Assembly (NCBI GenBank): GCA_945915475.1
Contig: CAMEFI010000030.1
Coordinates: 1-37,208 of the forward strand
DNA from: an uncultured Clostridium sp.
GTDB taxonomy: Bacteria > Bacillota > Clostridia > Lachnospirales > Lachnospiraceae
DNA length: 37,208 nt
Reading direction: 5' to 3'
The position numbers and the translations under genes were made by a program. Shown here piece after piece: positions 11,101-18,454 of this stretch (position 1 is the stretch's first letter; every line of letters starts with the position of its first letter). Below the pieces are notes generated by a model, which was not told the DNA's origin, did no database searches, and was given only the letters and a program-made list of their open reading frames with translations.

Positions 11101-11344
11101 TACGGATAATCTTGTGTCCCTTCATTGTCTGGTATCTTGGAATCATATCCTTGATAACACGGGTTAACACATGTCCAATATGCGGCTTACCGTTTGCAGT
11201 TGGTGGTCCATCGTAGAAGGTATATACCGGACATCCTTCTTTCTCTTCCACAGACTTTTCGAAAATTTTATTCTTTTGCCAAAAATCCAATGTCTTCTGC
11301 TCTCGCTCTACGAAATTCATATTGTTTGATACTTTTTCGTACAT
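8189..11344 (-). CDS. ileS: Isoleucyl-tRNA synthetase
   Basis: Charges tRNA-Ile with isoleucine and edits misacylated valine. The 1051-aa class-I synthetase has HIGH at residues 55-58 (GPPTANGKPHIGH), KMSKS at 603-607 (DGQKMSKSKGN), the editing domain (WTTTPWTLPSN, TGIVHIAPAFGEDD), internal zinc-type CxxC pairs (YCPRCGTP, FCWRC), and an anticodon-binding domain. The length and the lack of a C-terminal cysteine cluster fit the eukaryote-like type 2 IleRS, a group known to be poorly inhibited by mupirocin. The ATG at 11344 has AAGGA 8 bp upstream. Expression is controlled by the T-box leader just upstream. Confidence 0.97.
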   Translation of the reverse strand: MYEKVSNNMNFVEREQKTLDFWQKNKIFEKSVEEKEGCPVYTFYDGPPTANGKPHIGHVLTRVIKDMIPRYQTMKGHKIIRKAGWDTHGLPVELEVEKLLGIDGKEQIEEYGLDPFITKCKESVWKYKGMWEEFSGKVGFWADMDDPYVTYNNDFIESEWWALKKIWDKDLLYKGFKIVPYCPRCGTPLSSHEVAQGYKSVKERSAVVRFKVVGEDAYFLAWTTTPWTLPSNVALCVNPDERYCKVKAADGYTYYMAEALLDTVLGKLADNENGVAAYEILETYVGTDLEYKEYEPLYACAAEVSAKQKKKGHFITCDSYVTMTDGTGIVHIAPAFGEDDANVGRKYDLPFVQFVDGKGNLTEETPFAGLFVKDADPKVLVDLDNRGLLFDAPKFEHDYPFCWRCDTPLIYYARDTWFIKMTAVRDDLVANNEKVNWIPESIGKGRFGDWLKNVQDWGLSRNRYWGTPLNIWECECGKRHAIGSIAELKEMSDNCPDDIELHRPYIDAVTIKCPDCGKEMHRVPEVIDCWFDSGSMPFAQWHYPFENEDIFKENFPADFISEAVDQTRGWFYSLMAISTLIFNEAPYKNVIVLGHVQDKDGQKMSKSKGNAVDPMEALNKYGADAIRWYFYTNSAPWLPNRFHEDAVLEGQRKFMGTLWNTYAFYVLYANIDNFDPTKYSLEYEKLTVMDKWLLSKLNTAVKTADENLGNYRIPEAARALSEFVDDMSNWYVRRSRERFWAKGMEQDKINAYMTLYTALVTICKAAAPMIPFMTEDIYQNLVRSVDQSVPESIHLCDYPAVDESMVNTELENDMDEVLKIVVLGRAARNSANIKNRQPIGNMYVKAHKALSEFYVEIIEDELNVKAVTFKEDVSEFSDYVFKPQLKTVGPKYGKHLNAIREYLSNVNGREAMKTLKSEGALKFDADGVEVSLAEEDLLIETAKSDDYVTEADAAVTVVLDIHLTDELLEEGFVREIISKVQTMRKEAGFEVMDKITISVAGNDKVAEIMKHNEQAICGDVLATAIHYDEVKGYTKNWNINGENVDLGVEKN

Positions 11345-11374
11345 GTCTTACATCCTTTCTTTCTTAAATAAACA

Positions 11375-11410
11375 AAGCCCTTTTCATCCGCATCAGGACG
11401 AAAAGGGCTT
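11375..11410 (-). terminator. T-box leader terminator
   Basis: Arms AAGCCCTTTTC (11375-11385) and GAAAAGGGCTT (11400-11410) pair over 11 bp; the minus strand continues TGTTTATTT. It competes with the antiterminator formed by the T-box core. Confidence 0.88.
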
Positions 11411-11711
11411 ACCATTCGTTATACCACCTAATACATTGTACGTGAATGAAAATGATACCTGACAGATATACGCCAGTCCTCTCATCCAGTATACATGGTT
11501 TCTGTAACGGGAAACAACCGTTGAATCCTACTTATAAATGAAAATATCTGTCCACGAGACATTATGATGTGCCCGAGATACTTCTTATGTTCAGTCCACA
11601 ACTCAGGAGTGATCTTCCCAACCTTCCTACTTCCATCTGCCTTTCACCACCGCAGACTCGCTATGGGGTTCGCAAAGAAGGTACTGTCTCCTTCCACGTC
11701 TTTACACAACT
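11375..11711 (-). promoter_or_regulatory. T-box leader (Ile-specific) of ileS
   Basis: On the minus strand the leader has a Stem I region with AGCGAGTC, the specifier codon ATC at 11613-11611 (GAAGATCACTCC, followed by A as is usual), and the T-box core AGGTGGTATAACG at 11429-11417, a variant of the AGGGTGGTACCGCG consensus. It ends with a terminator of two 11-nt arms (11375-11385 and 11400-11410) followed by T-rich DNA. Uncharged tRNA-Ile should pair with the specifier and the T-box bulge and favour antitermination. The specifier matches the downstream gene. Confidence 0.93.
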
Positions 11712-11717
11712 GTGTTC

Positions 11718-11746
11718 TTTATAGCATTTCTAACGTTTTTTGTCAA
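11718..11746 (-). promoter_or_regulatory. Sigma-A promoter of the ileS leader
   Basis: Minus-strand consensus -35 TTGACA (11746-11741), 17-bp spacer, -10 TATAAA (11723-11718). It starts the T-box transcript at about 11711 and lies just downstream of the receptor gene's stop codon. Confidence 0.87.
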
Positions 11747-11763
11747 GTAACAGATGCGATTTC

Positions 11764-13008
11764 TTATATGGATTTCAGGTTGTATTCCTTTACCTGATTC
11801 TCCATATTCTCTACCATTGCCAGCAATTCTTCACTAACTGCTGCACTCTCCTCCGAAGATGCGGCATTATTAGCTACTACACTTTCAATATTTTCAATAC
11901 TCCTGACAATAATCTTCATATTGCCCTCTTCCTTGGAACAAACATCGGAAATTCCCTGAACCAGACTGGTTGTCTTAGAAGTAGCTTCCACAATCTTCTT
12001 CAAAATGCCGGCAGTCTCATCTGCCAAGACACTTCCAGAGTCAACTGCCTGAATCGTCTTACCAATCAACGCATTTGTCGTGTCCACGGCATCTCCACAT
12101 TCTGCTGCTAATTTTCCTATCTCATCCGCAACAACGGCAAATCCTTTTCCCTGTTCACCGGCGCGTGCTGCTTCAATGGAGGCATTTAAGGCTAATAACT
12201 GTGTCTGTTCCGCAATGGAATTGATCACCTGAATAATATTAGAGATATCATCTGCCTGTTTCTTAATCATATCCATCGCCTGCAAAAGCTTATGCATATG
12301 ATCATTTCCTTCTTCTACAACCAGCATGGATGTATTTGCTAACGAAGAAACCTCTTCCGCATTATCAGCATTTTCCACAATATCAACTGTCACCTGATTG
12401 ATATGCTCGAACAAATCCTTAATTTCACCAGACTGCATAGACGCACCCTCTGCAAGGGCAGAAGCCGTTTCTGCCATATTCTTTGCTCCTGCCCGAATCA
12501 CACTCATGGATTCCTGCATACTACTAAGCAAAGAATTCAGGGAATCAATAATCGCTTCAATGGATTCTTTAATCGGAAGAAAATCCCCCACATAGTCAAT
12601 ATCTACCGAAAGATCCATATTCTTATCAGACATTTGCGTCAATGTTTCCGATATATTATGAATATATTTCTTTAACTCGGTTATTGTATGGGCCGTATTG
12701 TCGGCAATCAATCTAAACTCATCCCGTTCCGCATAGGATATGGCAGTGTCTAAATTACCATTTGACAGATCCCGAATGGATTCACTAATATCATTCAATG
12801 GCATCTTGACACGATGAATTACTTGCAAAGCCATTTTATTCAGCACCAGATCCACAATGACAATAACAAGGATGGCAAGCATTCCAAATATGATTCCTGC
12901 CACCGCTACCCAGCCTTTCGAATCATCTCCAAGTTCCCGGTATATATTCCAGATCATAAATGACATTTTAATGATGATGCCGGAACATAGGATCATTAGA
13001 ATTCCCAT
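11764..13008 (-). CDS. Methyl-accepting chemotaxis-like protein, 5'-truncated frame
   Basis: A 414-aa open frame with a first transmembrane segment (residues 1-15 onward), a second at about 34-55 ([23 protein letters not shown]), a HAMP-like linker (about 56-115), and a long coiled-coil signalling domain whose tip is [23 protein letters not shown] followed by [14 protein letters not shown], the region that contacts CheA/CheW. There is almost no extracytoplasmic sensor, so any input must come from the membrane or cytoplasm. MGILM at 13008 has no ribosome binding site. The well-placed one belongs to an ATG at 13092 in the same frame, which is cut off by a TAG at 13047-13045. The gene is therefore either a recent pseudogene or re-initiates poorly. 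Confidence 0.8.
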   Translation of the reverse strand: MGILMILCSGIIIKMSFMIWNIYRELGDDSKGWVAVAGIIFGMLAILVIVIVDLVLNKMALQVIHRVKMPLNDISESIRDLSNGNLDTAISYAERDEFRLIADNTAHTITELKKYIHNISETLTQMSDKNMDLSVDIDYVGDFLPIKESIEAIIDSLNSLLSSMQESMSVIRAGAKNMAETASALAEGASMQSGEIKDLFEHINQVTVDIVENADNAEEVSSLANTSMLVVEEGNDHMHKLLQAMDMIKKQADDISNIIQVINSIAEQTQLLALNASIEAARAGEQGKGFAVVADEIGKLAAECGDAVDTTNALIGKTIQAVDSGSVLADETAGILKKIVEATSKTTSLVQGISDVCSKEEGNMKIIVRSIENIESVVANNAASSEESAAVSEELLAMVENMENQVKEYNLKSI

Positions 13009-13092
13009 AATAAAACCAATCGTTATAAAACGTTTGTGCAGAAACTACTCTAATGTACTTTTCTTATCAATATCCATTTCTTTTTCTTCCAT
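13009..13092 (-). pseudogene. Original 5' end of the chemotaxis gene, interrupted by an amber codon
   Basis: The ATG at 13092-13090 is preceded by AAGGAG at good spacing and encodes MEEKEMDIDKKSTLE, then TAG (13047-13045, codon 16), then [12 protein letters not shown], which runs in frame into MGILM at 13008. The restored sequence would give a short charged cytoplasmic tail and a complete TM1. A CAG to TAG change is the simplest origin. Other genes here end with TAG (for example the one ending at 29047), so TAG is a real stop in this organism. Confidence 0.8.
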
Positions 13093-13113
13093 AAAATCCC
13101 TCTCCTTTTTCTT

Positions 13114-13142
13114 ATTATAAAACCCCCTAGGCAATTGCGAAA
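13114..13142 (-). promoter_or_regulatory. Weak candidate promoter of the chemotaxis gene, using the repeat end
   Basis: Minus-strand -10 TATAAT (13119-13114) with TTTCGC (13142-13137) at 17 bp as a poor -35. The -35 would be supplied by the left terminal repeat of the MITE-like element. Confidence 0.3.
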
Positions 13143-13336
13143 CTCTTGAAAATGCATATTGAGTTGTGCAGATTTGACAAGTATCCTAAGCAGGTGCTTT
13201 GAGACCGCCGGTACTTAACGAGTGTGAAACACGAGTTTAGTACCGCTGCGAGGCGAGAGCAGCGCAAGCGTGCCTGTGAGGATATTGTCAAATTGCACGA
13301 CGTTTATAGAAGAAACAGGCGTTTCGCAAACGCCTA
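13128..13336. mobile_element. MITE-like palindromic element, about 209 bp, no ORF
   Basis: The ends are near-inverted repeats: TAGGCAATTGCGAAAC (13128-13143) and GTTTCGCAAACGCCTA (13321-13336). Inside is a second inverted pair, ATTTGACAAGTATCCT (from 13172) against AGGATATTGTCAAAT (13279-13293), and inside that two hairpins: CGGTACT...AGTACCG (13209-13245) and GCTGC...GCAGC (13246-13263). There is no coding frame. The nested structure fits a non-autonomous element or a structured RNA. A direct copy of the end sequence lies outside at 13581-13596. Confidence 0.6.
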
Positions 13337-13632
13337 ATTGTAAAACCCACCACCATCAGTCTCGAAAAAAGCAAATAAAAAATCACAATATTTTACATTT
13401 TCTTAAGGTTAAATATATCATATAACGCTAGATTTCGTCAACATAAGACATATTTTTGTCTATTATCTTTTCATATTTTCTTCCCCATTACAGTCCTATC
13501 TTACACACGAACATTTTCGATTTACTATCTTTGCTAAGTATGGTAAACTATTCCTTGTCTTAGGCAATTGATTTTTTTCTTAGGCATTTGCGAAACAGCT
13601 GGTTTTTTTCTGTATGCAAGGAGGTATATACT
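13337..13632. other. AT-rich gene-free stretch before pncB
   Basis: No credible ORF. It holds a weak promoter candidate for pncB (TTTACT 13521-13526, 17 bp, TAAACT 13544-13549), a partial copy TAGGCAATTG at 13561-13570, and a third copy of the element end TAGGCATTTGCGAAAC at 13581-13596, in the pncB leader. Confidence 0.5.
13521..13549 (+). promoter_or_regulatory. Weak candidate promoter of pncB
   Basis: TTTACT (13521-13526), 17-bp spacer, TAAACT (13544-13549). It is the only sigma-A-like pair close to the gene that I could find. Confidence 0.35.
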
Positions 13633-15084
13633 ATGGCTTATCAGAATTTAACACTTCTAACTGATCTATATGAACTTACCATGATGCAGGGATATTATAA
13701 TGAACAAAGGAACGACACTGTGATTTTTGATGCATTTTACCGCAAGAATCCATCAGGAAGCGGATATGCCATCGTCGCAGGGTTAGAACAGATTATAGAT
13801 TATATTAAAAATTTATCTTTTTCTTATGACGACATTGAGTATCTTCGGGGGCTTGGCATTTTTTCGGAAGAATTTCTGGAATATTTAGCAGGCTTTCACT
13901 TCACCGGTGATATCTATGCCATTCCGGAAGGAAGCATTGTATTTCCCCAGGAGCCACTTATCAAAGTAGTTGCCCCGATCATGCAGGCACAGTTAGTAGA
14001 GACTGCTATCCTTAATATATTGAACCATCAGAGTCTTATTGCAACAAAAGCATCCCGTGTATGTTATGCAGCACATGGCGATGGCATTATGGAATTCGGT
14101 CTTCGCCGGGCGCAGGGACCGGATGCAGGAACATATGGTGCAAGGGCTGCCGTCATCGGTGGATGTATCGGAACCTCGAATGTTCTTTGCGGACAGTTGT
14201 TTGACATTCCGGTACTGGGAACCCATGCGCATAGCTGGATTATGAGCTTCCCGGATGAATATACTGCCTTTCAAACATATGCTGATATGTATCCTGATGC
14301 ATGTATTTTATTGGTAGACACCTATGATACCTTGAAATCCGGTGTTCCCAATGCCATCCGTGTATTTCAGAAAATGAAAGAAAATGGCATTCATTCCAAA
14401 AAATTTGGCATCCGTCTTGATAGCGGAGATTTGGCTTACCTTTCCAAAAAGGCAAGAAAGATGTTGGACGCAGCGGGATTTCCGGATGCTGTTATCTCTG
14501 CATCTTCTGATCTGGACGAATATCTGATTGACAGTCTGAAAACACAGGGTGCTGCCATCACTTCCTGGGGTGTTGGCACGAACTTAATTACCTCGGCAGA
14601 TTGCCCTGCATTTGGCGGCGTCTACAAGATGGCGGCCATTCAGAAAGAAGGCAGTAATATCTTTACTCCTAAGATTAAGATTTCCGAAAACCCTGCCAAG
14701 ATCACCAACCCGGGCAACAAGACCGTATTTCGGATCATAGACAAGGCAACCGGCAAATTAAAGGCAGATCTGATTGCATTGGCTAACGAGACATACGACT
14801 CTTCCAAAGACTTAGAAATCTTCCACCCTATTGACACATGGAAACGTTCTACCATTCCGGGGGGAACATATGATATAGAAGAGATATTAGTTCCAGTGTT
14901 CAAAAAAGGACAATGCATCTATGAGTCACCTAAAACAATGGACATTCGTGCATTTTGTGCAAAAGAACTTGACCTGTTATGGGATGAGTCCCGTCGTCTT
15001 GTCAATCCACAGGAAGTGTATGTTGACCTGTCCAGACCACTGTATGATCTGAAAATGGAACTATTGAATAAAAGGGGGAAATAA
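13633..15084 (+). CDS. pncB: Nicotinate phosphoribosyltransferase
   Basis: Joins nicotinate to PRPP to form nicotinate mononucleotide, the entry step of NAD salvage (Preiss-Handler pathway). The 483-aa protein is of the Firmicutes length. Visible family motifs are LTDLYELTMMQGY at the N-terminus, GLRRAQGPDAG (residues 156-166), GTHAHSW (196-202, which carries the phosphorylated histidine in studied homologues), and RLDSGDLAYLS. The ATG at 13633 follows AAGGAGGT (13618-13625); a longer frame from 13588 has no such site. DUF4234 begins 2 bp after the stop, so the two are cotranscribed. Confidence 0.96.
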   Translation: MAYQNLTLLTDLYELTMMQGYYNEQRNDTVIFDAFYRKNPSGSGYAIVAGLEQIIDYIKNLSFSYDDIEYLRGLGIFSEEFLEYLAGFHFTGDIYAIPEGSIVFPQEPLIKVVAPIMQAQLVETAILNILNHQSLIATKASRVCYAAHGDGIMEFGLRRAQGPDAGTYGARAAVIGGCIGTSNVLCGQLFDIPVLGTHAHSWIMSFPDEYTAFQTYADMYPDACILLVDTYDTLKSGVPNAIRVFQKMKENGIHSKKFGIRLDSGDLAYLSKKARKMLDAAGFPDAVISASSDLDEYLIDSLKTQGAAITSWGVGTNLITSADCPAFGGVYKMAAIQKEGSNIFTPKIKISENPAKITNPGNKTVFRIIDKATGKLKADLIALANETYDSSKDLEIFHPIDTWKRSTIPGGTYDIEEILVPVFKKGQCIYESPKTMDIRAFCAKELDLLWDESRRLVNPQEVYVDLSRPLYDLKMELLNKRGK

Positions 15085-15086
15085 AC

Positions 15087-15497
15087 ATGATTACAGAAAA
15101 CCGTAAACTATGGAAGCTGATACTGTTAACTATACCAACTTTTGGAATCTATAATATCTACTTCTGGTTCCGGTTTACCGCAGATTTAAATGATATGAAC
15201 CGCGAGGAAAAGCGCATCAAAAATTATATTCTGGTCTGCTTTCTATCTATTATCACATTGGGCATCTATCGTTGGGTATGGCTTTATTACTTAGAAGACC
15301 GCCTGCAGACAACCGGAGAACAGCTTGGCATCCACATCAAACCAGGCCCAAGTATTGTTCTGTCCTGGAAATTATTTGGTTCCTTTCTCCTGATTGGTCC
15401 ATTTATTGCCGACTACTACCTAATCCGCAACATGAACCGCTTAGCACATACCTATAATCAGACCATTAAAAAGAAAACGAAAGTCATCCATTCATAA
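15087..15497 (+). CDS. DUF4234 small membrane protein
   Basis: A 136-aa protein of the DUF4234 family with repeated TFGIYNIYFWF / TLGIYRWVWLYY blocks, which is the family hallmark, and about three membrane segments (residues 10-30, 46-66, 94-114) separated by basic loops. Function unknown. Its start lies 2 bp after the pncB stop, with AAGGGGGAA as ribosome binding site inside the pncB end. It is the last gene before a strong terminator. The link with NAD salvage is positional only. Confidence 0.85.
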   Translation: MITENRKLWKLILLTIPTFGIYNIYFWFRFTADLNDMNREEKRIKNYILVCFLSIITLGIYRWVWLYYLEDRLQTTGEQLGIHIKPGPSIVLSWKLFGSFLLIGPFIADYYLIRNMNRLAHTYNQTIKKKTKVIHS

Positions 15498-15510
15498 CAA
15501 TATTTATGCA

Positions 15511-15545
15511 AACAAAAACACCACCTGCATGGTGGTGTTTTTGTT
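15511..15545. terminator. Bidirectional terminator between DUF4234 and spoIIID
   Basis: A 15-bp stem (15511-15525 with 15531-15545) and 5-nt loop TGCAT. The core CACCACC/GGTGGTG is followed by T-rich sequence on both strands, so it serves both convergent transcripts. Confidence 0.93.
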
Positions 15546-15562
15546 ATTCTATGCAAAATCCT

Positions 15563-15820
15563 TTATCTTGTATGCTGATGTGCATACTTTTCTTTCGTTG
15601 CCATCCCACCCCGGATGTGCCGTTCTGCTTTGTTCACATCAAGTACTTTGCGTACCTCTGCGGCCAATGTGGGATTAATCCAGATAAGCCGTTCAGAAAC
15701 ATCCTTATGTACCGTAGATTTGCTGACTCCGAATTTCTTGGCCGTTTGTCTGACTGTTGCATTTGAATTCATAATATACGTACCGATCTCAATAGCACGC
15801 TCTTCAATATATTCTTTCAA
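15563..15820 (-). CDS. spoIIID: Stage III sporulation protein D
   Basis: DNA-binding regulator that, in Bacillus, adjusts sigma-E genes and switches on sigK in the mother cell. The 85-aa protein carries the helix-turn-helix TVRQTAKKFGVSKSTVHKDVSERL (about residues 22-45) and the family's C-terminal HIRGGMATKEKY. Translation starts at a TTG (15820-15818): the homologue starts M-x-x-YI-ER at the same point, and the nearest upstream ATG is out of frame. The ribosome binding site is weak (GGGG). Upstream GCATACAA and CATAGTAT, 13 bp apart, faintly resemble a sigma-E promoter. It lies at the end of a possible trxA-Nudix-spoIIID run. Confidence 0.94.
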   Translation of the reverse strand: MKEYIEERAIEIGTYIMNSNATVRQTAKKFGVSKSTVHKDVSERLIWINPTLAAEVRKVLDVNKAERHIRGGMATKEKYAHQHTR

Positions 15821-15875
15821 GTATGAACCCCAATCACTTGTTGATACATACTATGCAAAAAATATAAGTTGTATG

Positions 15876-16343
15876 CTAAATACTCTGCCCGTCTAAAACA
15901 GCTTCTACAAGCATGTCACCTTCATATCGTAATTTCAGGGAAAAGAACGGTGCATTCTGTGCCAGAAGCCGGAGAAATATCTTATCTCCCTCCCAAAGTG
16001 TCAAAGTGTCTAATTTATCCTTATCCACCCATGTAAGCACTCCTTCATCACATTCCGTCATAGTTCCCGTAAAACCATCTGCCGTGTACAGACACATATA
16101 CTCTGTCTGCCAGTGGTCTGAAATAAAAGTCACAAGCCCACGGAACCGGTAGGATGTAAGGGTCAGTCCCGTCTCTTCCCGGACCTCGCGGAGCAGGCAT
16201 TCCTCCGGACTTTCATTGTCTTCAAAATGACCGCCCACACCGATCCATTTATCTTTGTTGATATCATGCTCCTTTGAAACCCGATGTAACATCAGATATT
16301 GATTATCCTTTTCAATGTAACAAAGTGTTGTTAAATGATTCAT
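15876..16343 (-). CDS. Nudix hydrolase (MutT-like)
   Basis: A 155-aa Nudix-fold hydrolase that cleaves nucleoside diphosphates linked to another moiety. The complete Nudix box lies at residues 38-60 (GHFEDNESPEECLLREVREETGL), with the metal-binding REVREE glutamates. The sequence resembles the 8-oxo-dGTP diphosphatase (MutT) subfamily, but the substrate cannot be read from sequence. The ATG at 16343 has GAGG upstream. It starts 39 bp after the trxA stop on the same strand, so cotranscription from the trxA promoter is likely; a nucleotide-sanitising role beside thioredoxin would be coherent. Confidence 0.9.
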   Translation of the reverse strand: MNHLTTLCYIEKDNQYLMLHRVSKEHDINKDKWIGVGGHFEDNESPEECLLREVREETGLTLTSYRFRGLVTFISDHWQTEYMCLYTADGFTGTMTECDEGVLTWVDKDKLDTLTLWEGDKIFLRLLAQNAPFFSLKLRYEGDMLVEAVLDGQSI

Positions 16344-16382
16344 TCTCGTATCCTCTGTACTGTAATACCTGACAGGTGAGTC

Positions 16383-16691
16383 TTATACCAGCATCCCTTC
16401 AATATCCGACTTAGACTGTACACCAATGCTCATGTTCACTTTCTCACCATTCTTAAATACCAGTAAGGTTGGAATGGACATCACCTTATAATCAATGGCT
16501 AAAGAAGCTTCCTCATCAATATTCACCTTACATACTTTTATCTCCGGATGTTCCTCCGCAATCTGATCAATGATGGGGGATAACATCTTACAAGGACCAC
16601 ACCACGCTGCCCAAAAATCAACCAATACGGTCTGGTCTGCCTGTAATACCTCTTTCTCAAAATCATTCGTTGTTACATGTATCACTGCCAT
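16383..16691 (-). CDS. trxA: Thioredoxin
   Basis: A 102-aa cytosolic disulfide reductase with the classical active site WCGPC (about residues 29-33, FWAAWCGPCK), the cis-proline loop SIPTLLVFKNG, and full family length. The ATG at 16691 follows AGGAGG by 8 bp; a 15-residue longer frame upstream contains that ribosome binding site and is rejected. It is first gene of a minus-strand run with the Nudix hydrolase. No thioredoxin reductase gene is in the window. Confidence 0.96.
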   Translation of the reverse strand: MAVIHVTTNDFEKEVLQADQTVLVDFWAAWCGPCKMLSPIIDQIAEEHPEIKVCKVNIDEEASLAIDYKVMSIPTLLVFKNGEKVNMSIGVQSKSDIEGMLV

Positions 16692-16819
16692 GCTTACGTC
16701 CTCCTTTTTCACAACAAGCTTAATGAACAATACCATATTCTTACATAGAATGTACCATCCGAAAACAAATTATGCACAAATAGCAGGCCGATTCCTTTCT
16801 GACCGCACATTCTGTGTCA

Positions 16820-16848
16820 AATATAGCACATCTTCCCTGCTCTGTGAA
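16820..16848 (-). promoter_or_regulatory. Candidate promoter of trxA
   Basis: Minus-strand -35 TTCACA (16848-16843), 17-bp spacer, -10 TATATT (16825-16820) with TG extension (TGCTATATT). The leader to trxA is about 120 nt. Confidence 0.6.
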
Positions 16849-16884
16849 CCACCATTATCCGAAACTGTCAGATTAGAATATCGC

Positions 16885-16914
16885 TTCGCAATAAGTATGC
16901 AGGATTGTTATAAT
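16885..16914 (+). promoter_or_regulatory. Candidate promoter of the MATE gene
   Basis: TTCGCA (16885-16890), 18-bp spacer, TATAAT (16909-16914). A second option is the extended -10 TGCTATATC at 16966-16974, which would overlap the palindrome at 16970-16989. Confidence 0.4.
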
Positions 16915-16969
16915 TTAATATGGGAATGTGATATTAAATTGCATACATTTGCGATATATTTTTCATGCT

Positions 16970-16989
16970 ATATCAAGGTAACTTGATAT
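16970..16989. promoter_or_regulatory. Palindromic operator candidate before the MATE gene
   Basis: ATATCAAG (16970-16977), 4-nt centre GTAA, CTTGATAT (16982-16989): perfect 8-bp arms. The size and placement fit a dimeric repressor site of the MarR kind. No such regulator is encoded next to it. Confidence 0.45.
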
Positions 16990-17020
16990 TGTAAAGATAA
17001 ATGAAAAAGGAGGGCTTACC

Positions 17021-18454
17021 ATGCTTAAATTCAAAACTTCAAATGGTTCAAAAGATTTGACTGAGGGAAAACCAATGAACCTGATTCTGGGATTCGGTCT
17101 TCCGCTATTATTGGGATTATTATTCCAGCAATTCTATAACATGATGGATTCCATCATCGTAGGCAAAATACTTGGCGTCAATGCCTTAGCCGCTGTCGGT
17201 TCCACAGGATCCATCAACTTCATGATCTTAGGCTTTTGTATTGGCGTCTGCAATGGCTTCGCCATTCCGGTAGCACAGACATTTGGTGCCAAAGATGTTA
17301 GCAACCTAAAAAAATACATTACAAACGGAATGTGGGTATCTATTTTCTTTGCCACACTCCTTACCATAGTCACCGGGCTGCTTACTCGTAACATATTAAT
17401 ATGGATGGATACTCCTGCAACCATCTTAGAGGATGCTTACATCTATATCTTTATTGTGTTCATGGGAATTCCTGCAACATTCTTATATAACATGACATCC
17501 GGAATTCTCCGTTCCCTTGGAGATAGCATGACACCGTTAATCTTTCTGGTGTTCTCTTCTGTGTTGAATATTATTCTGGATATTATACTGGTAAAACCAA
17601 TGGGTGTTGCCGGTGCAGCCGTTGCAACCGTTACGGCACAGGCAATCTCCGGTATCATCTGTCTGTTATATATGATAAATAAATACCGCTCCCTTAACTT
17701 CACCAAAAAAGACTGGAAGATAAGTATGCCCCACGCCCTTCGTCTATGCGGCATGGGTGTGCCTATGGGGCTGCAATATTCCATCACCGCTATCGGAAGT
17801 GTTATCCTGCAGACCGCTGTTAATTCCATGGGGGAGACCATTGTTGCTGCGGTTGCCGCCGGGACAAAGATCAGCATGGTTGCCTGCTGTCCTTTCGATG
17901 CGATGGGTTCCACTATGGCAACCTATGGCGGACAAAATGTTGGTGCCGGTAAGTTGGATCGAATTCATCAGGGATTAAAGGATTGTATTAAATTGGGCTT
18001 TCTCTACTCTGTCCTTGCCCTTGTCTTCATGATCGTATTCGGCCGGAAACTGGCTCTATTGTTCGTAGATGCACAGGAGACTCAGCTTATCCACGATATA
18101 TATGTATTCCTGATCGGCAACGCTTCATTCTATGCACTGCTTACCTTAGTAAATGTTGTCCGTTTCATGATACAGGGACTGGGCTACTCCACATTTGCCA
18201 TCCTTGCCGGTGTCTGTGAAATGCTGGCCCGGGGAATTGTTGGTTTCTTCCTTGTTCCTGCTTACGGATATATCTGGGTTGCTTTGGCAAGTCCGGCAGC
18301 ATGGTTATTAGCAGACTTATTCTTAGTACCCGCTTATCTATATGTCATGAACCGTTTGAAAGAAAAACTGGAAAAAAACACTCCAAAAGAGAGGATAACC
18401 TTCCGCCCGGCAACCACATATCATGGATTAAAACCCGCAAAGAAGATGTCATAA
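17021..18454 (+). CDS. MATE family efflux transporter
   Basis: A 477-aa multidrug/toxin exporter that uses a sodium or proton gradient. About 12 membrane helices arranged as two MatE halves are visible, with typical signatures LLFQQFYNMMDSIIVGKILG near the N-terminus and GMGVPMGLQYS at the start of the second half. The length is normal. The ATG at 17021 follows AAGGAGGG (17007-17014). The substrate is unknown. It converges with the PARG gene and overlaps it by 34 bp; its own terminator lies beyond, at 18493-18531. Confidence 0.95.
   Translation: MLKFKTSNGSKDLTEGKPMNLILGFGLPLLLGLLFQQFYNMMDSIIVGKILGVNALAAVGSTGSINFMILGFCIGVCNGFAIPVAQTFGAKDVSNLKKYITNGMWVSIFFATLLTIVTGLLTRNILIWMDTPATILEDAYIYIFIVFMGIPATFLYNMTSGILRSLGDSMTPLIFLVFSSVLNIILDIILVKPMGVAGAAVATVTAQAISGIICLLYMINKYRSLNFTKKDWKISMPHALRLCGMGVPMGLQYSITAIGSVILQTAVNSMGETIVAAVAAGTKISMVACCPFDAMGSTMATYGGQNVGAGKLDRIHQGLKDCIKLGFLYSVLALVFMIVFGRKLALLFVDAQETQLIHDIYVFLIGNASFYALLTLVNVVRFMIQGLGYSTFAILAGVCEMLARGIVGFFLVPAYGYIWVALASPAAWLLADLFLVPAYLYVMNRLKEKLEKNTPKERITFRPATTYHGLKPAKKMS

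Noticed and set aside
13045-13047. TAG read as an amino acid (code change or pyrrolysine)
   Set aside because: Other genes in the window use TAG as their stop (e.g. 29045-29047), so global recoding is unlikely.
15821-15890. Sigma-E promoter of spoIIID
   Set aside because: GCATACAA and CATAGTAT at 13 bp are only a faint match; kept as a remark, not a feature.
17443-17913. Antisense frame in the MATE gene
   Set aside because: Composition mirrors the MATE helices on the other strand; no start signal.
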